A DNA stretch of 64,000 nucleotides. It comes from Piscinibacter sp047602365 (lineage in GTDB: Bacteria; Pseudomonadota; Gammaproteobacteria; Burkholderiales; Burkholderiaceae_C). The stretch is from positions 1,364,001 to 1,428,000 of the forward strand of contig JASGHM010000002.1 in NCBI GenBank assembly GCA_047602365.1. The letters are read 5' to 3'. The position numbers were made by a program, and so were the translations under genes. The notes beneath the pieces were generated by a model. The model ran no database searches and was not told the DNA's origin. It saw only the letters and a program-made list of their open reading frames with translations. Of this stretch, positions 9,644 to 23,086 are shown piece by piece (position 1 is the stretch's first letter; every line of letters starts with the position of its first letter).

Positions 9644-10335
9644 GGTCTGAAGGGCTTGAGAACCTCGTCCTTGCCGAGCTCGACCGCCTGGAAGTAGGCA
9701 TTGGTGAGGCCCGGGAACTTCGCTGGCTCGTCCCACGCACCGTCGCTGGCACGCAGCACATTCAACGGCTGGTACCAGTCGTAGGCGTTGGTCTTCAGAT
9801 CGACCATGAACGCCACGCCGCGCACCACCGCCTTGGGATCGCCGGAGGGGATGTAGGCGGCATAACTGCGCTCGAATCCCAGTGTGTGGATCGCAACGAC
9901 CAGCAGCTTGTCGACGTCGTGCGCCTTGGCCAGGCCGGTAAAGTCCTTGCGCGCAAGGTTCGTCCCCTGCGCACTGGCGCTGGGCAGATCATCGATCTTC
10001 AGCGGCTCCGCAATCACTTTTGCCTGCGTGCCCTTCTTGGCGAGCTGTTCGGCCAGCAACTCCTTGAGCCGGGCCAAGTCTTCCGGCGGCAGTGTGTTGG
10101 CGTGCGTGGTCAGCGTCGAGTTCGCCATCGACGCAGCCGCAATGCACAGCAGGCAACTGGCGCCCGGGAAACTGGTATCGACCTTGGGCAGCGCGGTCAT
10201 CGCCACACCGATGCGGGCGTTCGGAGCAGCCAGTGCGCCGCCGTTCAGCGTGACCGGGTTCTGCGGTGCGGTGGCACATCCGGCCAGCAGGCCGAGTGTC
10301 ACGGCCATAGCGGCCGCGGCAATGCGAAAGTTCAA
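9640..10335 (-). CDS. Lipoprotein of unknown function, TTG start
   Basis: 231 residues if translation starts at the TTG at 10335. This is the only plausible start, because a GGAGG ribosome site lies five bases upstream and it places a signal peptide (MNFRIAAAAMAVTLGLLAGC) exactly at the N-terminus. The lipobox LLAGC gives a lipidated Cys20. The mature part contains a second Cys pair (SCLLC) and a KLLVVAIHTLGFERSY strand-rich segment, but no family I recognise with confidence. The residue after the lipid Cys is Ala, not Asp, so an outer-membrane location is likely. The gene overlaps the following exported-protein gene by four bases. Confidence 0.78.
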   Translation of the reverse strand: MNFRIAAAAMAVTLGLLAGCATAPQNPVTLNGGALAAPNARIGVAMTALPKVDTSFPGASCLLCIAAASMANSTLTTHANTLPPEDLARLKELLAEQLAKKGTQAKVIAEPLKIDDLPSASAQGTNLARKDFTGLAKAHDVDKLLVVAIHTLGFERSYAAYIPSGDPKAVVRGVAFMVDLKTNAYDWYQPLNVLRASDGAWDEPAKFPGLTNAYFQAVELGKDEVLKPFRP

Positions 10336-10455
10336 GAGGGCCTCCTCGGGTATTGGTTCTTGTCGGAACGGCGCTGCCGGGTTCACCCAATCAGCGGCGC
10401 GGATGCTACGCGATCCATCCTTCCGACTCCCCACCAGACACCCGAGGCCCCATGA

Positions 10456-12765
<2,310 letters not shown>

Positions 12766-12865
12766 AGGAGGGCGGCATTCTCGCGCAAACCGGGGGTCAT
12801 CCCGGCCCGGGCAGCGGCTGACGCTTGGTTACCATGCGCCCGACGCCAAGAAGCCAGGGAGACCC

Positions 12866-14537
12866 ATGCTGTCGGACATCGAGATCGCGCAGGCCGCGCG
12901 GCTGAAGCCCATCCACGCGATCAGTGCGGCGCTGGGCATCCCGGAGGAGTCGCTGGACCCGCGCGGCCGCCACATCGGCAAGGTGGCCCAGCCCTGGCTC
13001 GACACGTTGGCCGACCGCCCCGACGGCAAGCTGGTGCTGGTGACGGCGATCTCGCCGACGCCGGCCGGCGAAGGCAAGACCACCACCACCGTCGGCCTGG
13101 GCGATGCGCTGAACCGCATCGGCAAGCGCGCCATCGTCTGCCTGCGCGAGCCCTCGCTGGGCCCGGTGTTCGGCATGAAGGGCGGCGCCGCCGGCGGCGG
13201 CTACGCGCAGGTGGTGCCGATGGAGCAGATCAACCTGCACTTCACCGGCGACTTCGCCGCCATCGCGCTCGCCCACAACCTGCTGGCGGCGATGATCGAC
13301 AACCATGTCCACCACGGCAACGCGCTGGGCTTCGACCTGCGCCGCATCGGCTGGAAGCGGGTGATGGACATGAACGACCGCGCGCTGCGCGACAACGTCA
13401 TCGGGCTCGGTGGCCCGGGCAACGGCATGCCGCGCGAGAGCGGCTTCGACATCGTCGTCGCCTCCGAGATCATGGCCATCCTGTGCCTGGCCACCAGCCT
13501 CGTCGGACCTGAAGGAGCGGCTCGCGCGCATCGTCGTCGGCGAGACCGCCGAGCGCCGGCCGATCACCTGCGCGCAGCTGAAGGCGCAGGGTGCGATGGC
13601 CGCGCTGCTGAAGGACGCGATCTCGCCCAACCTGGTGCAGACGCTGGAGAACAACCCGGCCTTCGTGCACGGCGGGCCGTTCGCCAACATCGCGCACGGC
13701 TGCAACACCGCGATCGCCACGCGTGCTGCGCTGAAGCTGGGCGACTACGTGGTGACCGAGGCCGGCTTCGGCGCCGACCTGGGCGCCGAGAAGTTCATCG
13801 ACATCAAGTGCCGCAAGACCGGCCTGCGCCCGTCGGCCGCCGTGCTGGTGGCCACCGCGCGTGCGCTGAAGTATCACGGCGGCATCGCAGTGGCCGATGT
13901 CTCGAAGGAAGACGTGGCCGCGCTGGAGCGCGGGCTGCCCAACCTGGAGCGCCACCTGCGCAACGTGCAGGAGGTCTACGGCCTGCCCTGCGTGGTGGCG
14001 ATCAACCATCGCTCGCACGACACGCCGGCGGAGATCGAGCTGCTGGTGCGCCGCGTCGAGTCGCTGGGCGGCAAGGCGGTGGTCGCGAAGCACTGGGCCG
14101 AGGGCGGCGTCGGCGCCGAAGCGCTGGCGCAGGAAGTCGTCGCCGCCTGCGAGAAGCCGAACCGCTTCCGCTTCGTCTACGACGACGCGCTGCCGCTGTG
14201 GCAGAAGGTGGAGGCGATCGCGACCCAGGTCTACGGCGCCGCCGGCGTGACGGCTTCCGCCGCGGTGAAGGAACGCATCGAGCGCCTGCAGGCCGACGGC
14301 TACGGCCACTTCCCGGTGTGCATCGCGAAGACGCAGATGAGCTTCTCGACCAACGCCGCGCTGCGCGGCGCGCCCAGCGGCCACATGCTGGACATCCGCG
14401 AGGTGCGGCTGGCGGCCGGCGCCGAGTTCGTCGTGATGGTCTGCGGCGACATCATGACCATGCCGGGCCTGCCCAAGGTGCCGGCGGCGGAGCTGATCGA
14501 CATCGATGCCCAGGGCCGCATCAGCGGCCTGTCGTAG
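12866..14537 (+). CDS. fhs: Formate--tetrahydrofolate ligase (frame interrupted once)
   Basis: Makes 10-formyl-THF from formate, THF and ATP. After removing one extra base at about 13502 the protein is 556 residues, the family's usual size. The ATG at 12866 follows an AGGGAGA ribosome site. The nucleotide-binding loop SPTPAGEGKTTTTVG (63-77), EPSLGPVFGMKGGAAGGGY and the C-terminal PGLPKVPAAELIDID segment are characteristic. The break falls between CLATSL and SDLKERLARIVVG and is explained by one inserted G in AGCCTCGTCGGACC. The last codons and stop lie inside a 29-base tandem repeat. Confidence 0.93.
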
Positions 14538-14622
14538 CATGCCGCCGCATCAGCGGCCTGTCGTAGCATGCCGCCGCATCAGCGGCCTGTCGTAGCATGC
14601 CGCCGCATCAGCGGCCTGTCGT
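14519..14622. repeat. 29-bp tandem repeat over the 3' end of fhs, three full copies plus a partial
   Basis: The unit beginning CATCAGCGGCCTGTCGTAGC starts at 14519, 14548, 14577 and 14606, a strict 29-base period. The last copy is cut after about 17 bases. The first copy encodes the final residues and TAG stop of fhs; the others are non-coding copies, each carrying the TAG. The array ends 15 bases before the stop of the convergent acyl-CoA ligase gene. It looks like a local tandem duplication of the gene's tail. A mis-assembled or unstable repeat is the alternative. Confidence 0.9.
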
Positions 14623-14636
14623 GATCGCCGCAGCGG

Positions 14637-16260
14637 CTACTTCGGGAAGCGCTCGCGCAGCTTGAGCTTCCAGAACTTGCCGGTCGAGGTGCGCGGCACC
14701 GCATCGATGGTCTCGTAGCGGTCGGGCAACTGCCACTTCGCGAAGCCATGCGCCTGCAGGTGCGTCGCGAACTCCTGCGGCGCTGGCGCTGCGCCCCGGC
14801 TTGAAGGCGACGCAGGCCAGCGGCCGTTCGCTCCACTTCTCGTCGGGGATCGCGATCACCGCCGCCTCGGCCACCGCCGGGTGCGCCATCAGCGCGTTCT
14901 CCAGGTCGACCGAGCTGATCCACTCGCCGCCGGACTTGATCAGGTCCTTGGTGCGGTCGGTGATGCGCACGAAGGCCAGTTCGTCCAGCGTCGCCACGTC
15001 GCCGGTGCGCAGCCAGCCGTCGTCGGTGAACTTGTCGCCGCTGACCGGCACCTCGTGGTACGAGCCGGTGATGAAGGGCCCGCGCACCTGGATCTCGCCC
15101 ATCGTGTGCCCGTCGTGCGGCGCGTCGCTGCCTTCGTCGGTGCGGATGCGCACGTCGACCAGCGGCACCGGCACGCCGGCCATCGCGGCGCGGCGATAAC
15201 GTTCGTCGGCGCTGACCGCACCGAGTTCGGCGCGCGGGTAGGAGACCGTCGCCAGCGGCGAGGTCTCGGTCATGCCCCAGCCCTGCAGCAGCCAGACGCC
15301 GTGCTTGTCGAAGGCGCGGATCAGCGACTCCGGCACCGCCGCGCCGCCGACCAGCGAACGCATGCCCTGCGGCAGCTTCCAGCGGCCGGGCTGCTCGGCG
15401 AGCGCACGTTCGTAGGCCTGGATCATGCCCAGCCAGATCGTCGGCACGCCCAGCGACAGCGTCGGCGGCTCGAGCTGCATCAGGTCGAGCAGGTCGTCGG
15501 GGTGCAGGTGCGGGCCGGGAAAGACCAGCTTCACGCCCATCATCACTGCGGCATACGGGATGCCCCAGCTGTTGGCGTGGAACATCGGCGTCACCGGCAT
15601 CAGCACGTCGGTGCCCTTGAGGCCCCAGAAGTCGGCCAGGCAACCGACCAGCGTGTGCAGGATGGTCGAGCGGTGCGAGTAGACGACGCCCTTGGGCCGG
15701 CCGGTGGTGCCGGAGGTGTAGCACATCGCCACCGGGTCGTTCTCGTCGTGCGGCGGGTAGGCGAAAGTGTCGGCGTCGGCCGTCGCAAGCAGTTGTTCGT
15801 AGTCGGCCAAGCCCTCGGGCACCGGCGCGCCGGAGAACGGGAACACGATCACCCGCTCGAAGCGGTGCAGATCGGCGAACTGCTTGTACAGCGGCAGCAG
15901 CACGTCGTCGACGATCAGGAAGCGGTCCTGCGCATCGGCAGCGATCCAGCCGATCTCGGCCGGCGCGAGGCGCAGGTTCAGCGTGTGCATCACGCCGCCG
16001 GCGGCCGGGATGCCGAAGTAGGCCTCGAGGTGGGCGTGGTGGTTCCAGCACAGCGTGGCGACACGCTCGCCCTTCTTCAAGCCGAGGCGGACCAGCGTGG
16101 CCGCCAGTGCCCGCGTACGCCGGTGGTACTCGGCATACGAGTGGCGCCGCAGCGACTTGTCCGGCAGCCGCGAGACGATCTGACCGCCACCGAAGATGTG
16201 CCCCGCGCGGTCGAGCAGGTGGTTGAGCGAGAGCGGCACGTCCATCATCGTCGAGCGCAT
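14637..16260 (-). CDS. Fatty-acyl-CoA ligase, AMP-binding family (frame interrupted near the C-terminus)
   Basis: About 540 residues after removing one extra base near 14785. It activates a carboxylic acid through an acyl-adenylate and joins it to CoA. Visible motifs are the P-loop CYTSGTTGRPKGVVYSHRS, GWGMTETSPLA, and the hinge and motif TGDVATLDELAFVRITDRTK. After correction the C-terminus shows the catalytic Lys in RTSTGKFWKLKLRERFPK. Similarity in style is to medium/long-chain or methylmercaptopropionate-CoA ligases, so the substrate is uncertain. The ATG at 16260 follows an AGGAGA site; an ATG at 16248 is possible. It converges with fhs across the 29-bp repeat. Confidence 0.9.
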
Positions 16261-16291
16261 CGTCTGTCTCCTGTCGTTGTCGTGATCGTCG

Positions 16292-16987
16292 TCAGCGCCC
16301 CGGCTGCATGCGCACCTCGGTGGCGCGGCGCGAGTGGCTGTCCTGCAGCAGCGCCCAGTACAGCTCCAGCACCAGCTGCACATGGGCACGTGTCTCGGCA
16401 ATCGGCGGCAGCGTGCCACCATGGCGGCGCACCGTGCCCTCGCCGGCGTTCCAGGCTGCCAGCGCGACATCGATGCCGCCGAACCGGCGCATCAGGTCGG
16501 CCAGCATGCGCGCGCCGGTGTGCACGTTGGTGCGTGGGTCGAGCAGGCGCCGCGCCGCCGGCTCGCGGCGCTCGTCCGGCAAGGCATAGCGGTCGGCAGT
16601 GACCGGCGTGATCTGCATCAGCCCGACGGCACCGCGCGGTGACACCGCCTTCGCATTGAAGCCCGACTCGACGGCGATGACCGCCTTCAGCAGTTCTTCG
16701 TCGACGCCGTGCGCCGTGGCCGCCTCGCGCAGGATCGGGCCGAGCGCCTTCACCTCCGGCGCGATCTCCAGCCACAGCAGCAGGCCGTCGGTGCGGTCGG
16801 TCTTGCCGGGCACGGCCTCGGCGCCGCTGCCGCCCGGCGCATCGCCGATCACGCGCCGGTAGCGCGAGTCGATCTGCGTCGGCGCGACATGCACGACGCC
16901 GCTGCCGTCGACGAAGGCCCAGACGTCGGCGCGCGCCGCCCCGCCGAGGCTGGCGGCCAGAACCAGGCCCGCCAGCACCGCCTTCAC
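16292..16987 (-). CDS. Lytic transglycosylase, SLT domain
   Basis: 231 residues. A Sec signal peptide (residues 1-20, ending GGAARA) is followed by a short DUF4124-like beta segment (DVWAFVDGSGVVHVAP) and then a C-terminal SLT domain. The catalytic Glu107 lies in AVESGF; GLMQITP and AAWNAGEG are the other family signatures. It would cleave peptidoglycan glycan strands in the periplasm. The ATG overlaps the stop of the upstream GNAT gene as ATGA. The domain order resembles the small soluble SLT proteins common in betaproteobacteria rather than MltC or Slt70. Confidence 0.93.
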   Translation of the reverse strand: MKAVLAGLVLAASLGGAARADVWAFVDGSGVVHVAPTQIDSRYRRVIGDAPGGSGAEAVPGKTDRTDGLLLWLEIAPEVKALGPILREAATAHGVDEELLKAVIAVESGFNAKAVSPRGAVGLMQITPVTADRYALPDERREPAARRLLDPRTNVHTGARMLADLMRRFGGIDVALAAWNAGEGTVRRHGGTLPPIAETRAHVQLVLELYWALLQDSHSRRATEVRMQPGR

Positions 16988-17505
16988 GCGGCCCCCTGCT
17001 CCCGCGCCCCGATCAGCGCCGCGTGCTCGTGCTCGAGCAGCGACATCACGATCAGCGAGTCGAAGCCGTCGCCGCTGCGCACGCTGTCGCGCAGCCGGCC
17101 TTCCTCGACGAAGCCTTCGCTGCGGTAGAGCGCCTGGGCACGCTCGTTCTTCGACTTGACGTCGAGCCAGAAGCGGTGCGCACCGAGGTCGCGGAAGGCC
17201 ATCTGCGCCAGCAGCCGCACGCAGGCCCGGCCCAGGCCGTGGCCCTGGTCTTCCGGCAGCAGCACGATGCGCTTGAGCTCCACCGAGCGGTGCGGGTTGC
17301 GGCAGCCTTGCAGGATCACGAAGCCGGCGCGCTCGTAGTCGGGGTCGGTCTCGACGATGAAGTGGCGGAAGTCGGGAAACCGCACCGCGCCTTCGTGCTG
17401 GGTGCGCTCCCAGGGCGTGATGAAGGGGCGGTTGGCCGTGTCCTGCTCGACCGAGATGACGAAGTCGAGGTCCGACAGCATCGTCGGTCGAAGCCTGAGG
17501 TTCAT
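16984..17505 (-). CDS. GNAT family N-acetyltransferase
   Basis: 173 residues with a single GNAT fold. The acetyl-CoA binding motif is RIVLLPEDQGHGLGRACVRL (about 93-112), followed by the C-terminal NERAQALYRSEGFVEEGRLR segment shared with RimJ/RimL-like and amino-acid acetyltransferases. No membrane or signal segment. It sits 10 bases downstream of parE on the same strand and overlaps the lytic transglycosylase start, so all three may share a transcript. The acceptor substrate cannot be told from sequence. Confidence 0.9.
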   Translation of the reverse strand: MNLRLRPTMLSDLDFVISVEQDTANRPFITPWERTQHEGAVRFPDFRHFIVETDPDYERAGFVILQGCRNPHRSVELKRIVLLPEDQGHGLGRACVRLLAQMAFRDLGAHRFWLDVKSKNERAQALYRSEGFVEEGRLRDSVRSGDGFDSLIVMSLLEHEHAALIGAREQGAA

Positions 17506-17515
17506 GCCCGCCTCG

Positions 17516-19496
<1,981 letters not shown>

Positions 19497-19507
19497 GGCG
19501 GCGGATT

Positions 19508-20198
19508 CTAGGAGCCTGGGCCGGCCGCCCTGCCGAGGTGGGCGGCGTCGCGGGCCAGCGCGTCGAGCAGGGCCTCGACGCCGAGCGCGAAGGTGGCGTC
19601 CCAGTGGCGCTGCTGGAAGAACGGCGCCGCAGCCAGCAGGTGCGGGCATTCGGCGACGATCAGCGCGTCGTCGACCGGCTCGGCGGCCGAGGGGCCGCGC
19701 GCGTAGCCGGAGGTCTCGTCCAGCGCCGCGCCGATCAGGTAGTAGCCGATGGTGCGGAAATGCCGCCCGGCCCCTTCGGCGTCGGGCAGCACGGCGTGCA
19801 CCATCGCCAGCACCCGTTCGATGAAGCGCACGCCGGTGGGCTGTGTTCAAGCGGTGCAGCGCCACCAGCGGGAACAGCGCCGGGAAGCGGTGTGCCATCG
19901 CGCGGTAGGCGTAGAGCAGTTCGCGCAGGCGCTGCAGCGGTTCGCCGCCGGCCGGCGGCCAGGCTATCGACGCGATCGCGTGGTCGACCATCGCGTCGAG
20001 CAGGTGGTGCTTGCTCGGGAAGTGGTGGTAGATGCTCATCGCCTCGCAGCCCAGGCGCTGGCCGAGGCGGCGTGTGCTCAGCGCGGCGAGGCCGTCCTCC
20101 CCAGTCAGCGCCAGCGCGGCCTGCAGGATGCGCTCGCGCGACAAGGGTTCGGGTTGGGCGCGTGCACGCGACGTACTGCGCGGAGAGCGGCTGGCCAT
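19508..20198 (-). CDS. TetR family transcriptional regulator (frame interrupted once)
   Basis: 229 residues after removing one extra base at about 19842. The N-terminal helix-turn-helix is typical: RERILQAALALTGEDGLAALS then RLGQRLGCEAMSIYHHFPSKHHLL. The C-terminal ligand domain ends in a long helix (FALGVEALLDALARDAAHL) like TetR_C subfamilies. The ATG at 20198 is preferred over the one at 20234 because the latter lies inside the putative operator region. It is divergent from a fatty-acid hydroxylase gene, and two copies of a CTTACnGCGTAAG palindrome lie between them. It probably represses itself and that neighbour. Confidence 0.87.
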
Positions 20199-20208
20199 GG
20201 CGCGCGAT

Positions 20209-20220
20209 CTTACAGCGTAA
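20209..20220. promoter_or_regulatory. Putative TetR operator, copy 1
   Basis: CTTACAGCGTAA, a near copy of the perfect palindrome 33 bases downstream. It lies 11 bases before the TetR start codon, in the divergent intergenic space, which fits autorepression. Assignment to this TetR protein is by position only. Confidence 0.55.
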
Positions 20221-20241
20221 ACCCGCACATCCAAACTCGGA

Positions 20242-20254
20242 CTTACGGCGTAAG
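20242..20254. promoter_or_regulatory. Putative TetR operator, copy 2
   Basis: CTTACGGCGTAAG is a perfect 6-bp inverted repeat around one central base, the usual shape of a TetR-family operator. It is 52 bases upstream of the hydroxylase ATG and is repeated with one mismatch at 20209. The two centres are 33 bases apart, about three helical turns. Confidence 0.6.
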
Positions 20255-20305
20255 TTCAGAGACATCACCACGACCGAAGCGAGTCGCCATCGAAAGGAGC
20301 ACGCC

Positions 20306-21076
20306 ATGGACACCGTCGACCTCGTCGGGTTGCTGATCCCGCTCGCCTACTTCGTGATGCTCGCCGTCGAGTCGCGCTGGCCGGCGCGGCGCTTTCCGGC
20401 GCGGCGCGGCTGGCGCCTGCTGGGCGTCGCCTTCCTGCTGCTGATCGCCACCGTCGGCGCCGTCGTGCCGCTGCTGCTGCCGCTGGAATGGATGGAGGCG
20501 CACCGCTGGCTCGACGGCAGCGGTCTCGGCGTGGCCGGCGGCACGCTGGTCGGCTGGCTGGTGCTGTCCGGCCTGTCCTACGCCTACCACCGCAGCGCGC
20601 ACACGCTGCCCTGGCTGTGGCGCGCCACCCACCAGCTGCACCACAGCCCGCAGCGTGTCGACATCTCCGGTGCGGCCTTCTTCCACCCGCTGGAGATGCT
20701 CGTGCAGGTGCTGCTGCAGCTGTTCGTCACCGTCATCGTGCTGGGCCTGGACCCGCTGGCCGCGGCGCTGACCGGCGTGGTCGCCGCCTTCTACGGGCTG
20801 TTCCAGCACTGGAACGTGCGCACCCCGGTCTGGCTGGGCTATCTGATCCAGCGCCCGGAAGCGCACTGCGAGCACCACCGCCGCGGCGTGCACGCCTTCA
20901 ACTACGGCGACCTGCCGCTGTGGGACCTGCTGTTCGGCACCTTCCGCAACCCGGCGGTCTACGACGGCGAGTGCGGTTTCGACAGCCCGGCCGACCGCCG
21001 CGTCGGCGCGATGCTGGCCTGGCAGGACGCCAACGCCCCGCTGTACGGCGCGGCCAGCCGTGGCGCCGCGCCGTAG
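20306..21076 (+). CDS. Sterol desaturase / fatty acid hydroxylase family membrane protein
   Basis: 256 residues with four or more membrane helices and the family's di-iron histidine boxes: HRSAH (95-99), HQLHH (109-113), FQHW (167-170) and HCEHH (187-191), then HAFNYGD. Members hydroxylate or desaturate lipids at the membrane using O2. The ATG at 20306 follows an AAAGGAG ribosome site; the frame extends upstream without a better start. It is divergent from a TetR regulator and likely controlled by it through the two palindromes. The lipid substrate is unknown. Confidence 0.92.
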   Translation: MDTVDLVGLLIPLAYFVMLAVESRWPARRFPARRGWRLLGVAFLLLIATVGAVVPLLLPLEWMEAHRWLDGSGLGVAGGTLVGWLVLSGLSYAYHRSAHTLPWLWRATHQLHHSPQRVDISGAAFFHPLEMLVQVLLQLFVTVIVLGLDPLAAALTGVVAAFYGLFQHWNVRTPVWLGYLIQRPEAHCEHHRRGVHAFNYGDLPLWDLLFGTFRNPAVYDGECGFDSPADRRVGAMLAWQDANAPLYGAASRGAAP

Positions 21077-21142
21077 CCGGGCGCCGCGGCGGCCACGCCC
21101 CTGCGCCGGCAGGGCGTGGCCGCTTCGGCTAGAGTGCCGCGC

Positions 21143-22367
21143 ATGTCTGCCGCCGCCTCGCCTGCCCGCCTTTCCATGACCCAGGTGCTGCTGTGCGGCG
21201 CCGCGATCGTCACGTTGTCGATGGGCATCCGCCACGGCTTCGGCCTGTGGCTGCAGCCGATCACGATGGACCGCGGCTGGACGCGCGAGACCTTCGCCTT
21301 CGCGCTGGCGGTGCAGAACCTGGCCTGGGGCCTGGCCGGACCGTTCGCCGGCGCGCTGGCCGACCGCTTCGGCGCCTTCAAGGTGCTGATTGCCGGCAGC
21401 CTGCTGTACGCGCTGGGCCTGGTGCTGATGGCGGTATCGACCTCGACGCTGGGCTTCACCGGCAGCGCCGGCCTGCTGCTGGGCATGGCGCAGTCGGGCA
21501 CCACCTACGCGATCGTCTACGGCGTGATCGGCCGCAACGTCGCGGCGGAGAAGCGCAGTTGGGCGATGGGCGTGGCCGCCGCAGCCGGCTCCTTCGGCCA
21601 GTTCCTGATGGTGCCGGTGGAGAGCTGGCTGATCGGCGGCTTCGGCTGGCAGTCGGCGCTGTTCATGCTCGGCTGCCTGGCGCTGGCCATCGTGCCGCTG
21701 GCCTGGGGCCTGAAGGAGCCGGCGCGCGCGGCCGTCAGCGGCGCGCAGCAGAGCCTCGGCGCAGCGCTGCGCGAGGCCTTCGCCTACCCGAGTTTCCGCT
21801 GGCTGATGGCCGGCTACTTCGTCTGCGGCTTCCAGGTCGTGTTCATCGGCGTGCACATGCCGAGCTACCTGAAGGACCACGGCCTGACGCCTAACGTGGC
21901 CACCACCGCGCTGGCGCTGATCGGGCTGTTCAACGTGATCGGCACCTACACCGCCGGCGTGCTCGGCCAGCGGCTGCCGAAGAAGTACATCCTGTCGGCC
22001 ATCTACCTGCTGCGCTCTGATCGTCATCGTGATCTTCCTCGCCGTGCCGCTGACGCCGTGGAGCGTCTACGTCTTCGCGGCGGTGATGGGCGTGCTGTGG
22101 CTGTCGACCGTGCCGCCGACCAACGCGGTGATCGCGCAGATCTTCGGTGTGCAGTACCTGTCGATGCTCGGCGGCTTCGTCTTCCTCAGCCACCAGGTCG
22201 GCAGCTTCCTCGGCGCCTGGCTGGGCGGCAAGCTGTACGACGCCACCGGCAGCTACGACGTGGTCTGGTGGATCGCGGTGGCGCTGGGCGTGTTCGCGGC
22301 GATCGCCAACCTGCCGGTCAAGGAGCGCGCCATCGAACGCGCGCTGCCGGCCGGGGCCGCGGCATGA
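21143..22367 (+). CDS. MFS transporter (frame interrupted once)
   Basis: About 407 residues after removing one extra base near 22016, with twelve predicted membrane helices. The loop 2-3 motif of the family is recognisable in GPFAGALADRFGAFKVLIAG. The N-terminal half (GIRHGFGLWLQPITMDRGW) resembles the oxalate/formate-antiporter-like branch of MFS carriers. The break lies between AIYLLR and LIVIVIFLAVPL. The stop codon overlaps the ATG of a 40-residue membrane peptide. Substrate not predictable. Confidence 0.88.
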
Positions 22368-22486
22368 AGCTTCGCCGCGGCGTGGCGTGGGCGGCGGCCA
22401 GCGCCGCGCTGCTGCTCGTCTTCGTCGCTTACCTGAAGCCGGACCTGGTGATGACGCTGGCCAACCAGCTCTGGGCCTGCTTCTGA
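22364..22486 (+). CDS. Small single-span membrane protein, 40 residues
   Basis: The ATG overlaps the stop of the MFS gene (ATGA) and its own TGA overlaps the ATG of the next gene (TGATG), so it is tightly coupled at both ends. The product starts MKLRRGVAWAAASAALLLVF, a basic N-terminus and one hydrophobic helix, and ends LANQLWACF. Its exact fit between two coupled genes and its protein-like composition argue that it is real. Function unknown; a helper of the transporter is one possibility. Confidence 0.7.
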   Translation: MKLRRGVAWAAASAALLLVFVAYLKPDLVMTLANQLWACF

Positions 22487-23032
22487 TGCAGGCACATGGC
22501 GCGCTCGCGCCTTCGCCCTGGGTGCAGCGCTGGTCGGCGCTGGTGCCCGAAGGTGCCAGCGTGCTCGACCTGGCCTGCGGTTCCGGCCGCCACCTGCGCT
22601 GGTTCGCCGAGCGCGGCGGCCGGGTCACCGGCGTCGATCGCGATGCAGCGGCGGTCGAGCCACTGCGCGACATCGGCGAAGTCATCGTCGCCGACATCGA
22701 GAACAGGCCCTGGCCGCTGGCCGGCCGCCGCTTCGATGCGGTGGTGGTGACCAACTACCTGTGGCGGCCGCTGCTGCCGGCGATCGTCGCCAGCGTCGCC
22801 GAGGGTGGCGTGCTGATCTACGAGACCTTCGCCGACGGGCAACCAGACCGTCGGCAAGCCGTCGCGGCCCGACTTCCTGCTGCGCCCGGGCGAGCTGCTG
22901 GCCGTGGCCGAAGGCCTGCGCGTGGTCGGCTACGAAGATGGCTTCCTCGGCGAACCCGAGCGCTACGTACAGCGGCTGGCTGCGGTGCGCGAGGCCGCGT
23001 CATCCCCCGTTGCGCCGCGCTACCCGCTGTAG
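22486..23032 (+). CDS. Class I SAM-dependent methyltransferase (frame interrupted once)
   Basis: About 181 residues after removing one extra G in the run at 22837-22839. The SAM-binding motif I is VLDLACGSGRHLRWFAERG (27-45), followed by GVDRD and a motif-II-like DAVVVTNYLWRP. The C-terminus after correction reads NQTVGKPSRPDFLLRPGEL, as in TehB-like and related small methyltransferases. Coupled to the 40-residue membrane peptide upstream. A GC-rich hairpin follows before dapA. Substrate unknown. Confidence 0.85.
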
Positions 23033-23033
23033 C

Positions 23034-23064
23034 GCCGGGACGGCCTGCCCGTCCCGGCTAAAAT
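23034..23064 (+). promoter_or_regulatory. Hairpin and probable -10 element upstream of dapA
   Basis: GCCGGGACGG and CCGTCCCGGC (23034-23043 and 23049-23058) form a perfect 10-bp stem with a 5-base loop. There is no T-run, so it is a weak terminator candidate for the methyltransferase transcript. It is followed directly by TAAAAT at 23059, which could be the -10 element for dapA, whose ATG is 22 bases further on. Confidence 0.45.
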
Positions 23065-23086
23065 CGCCGGATTCAGAGGACGCCCC

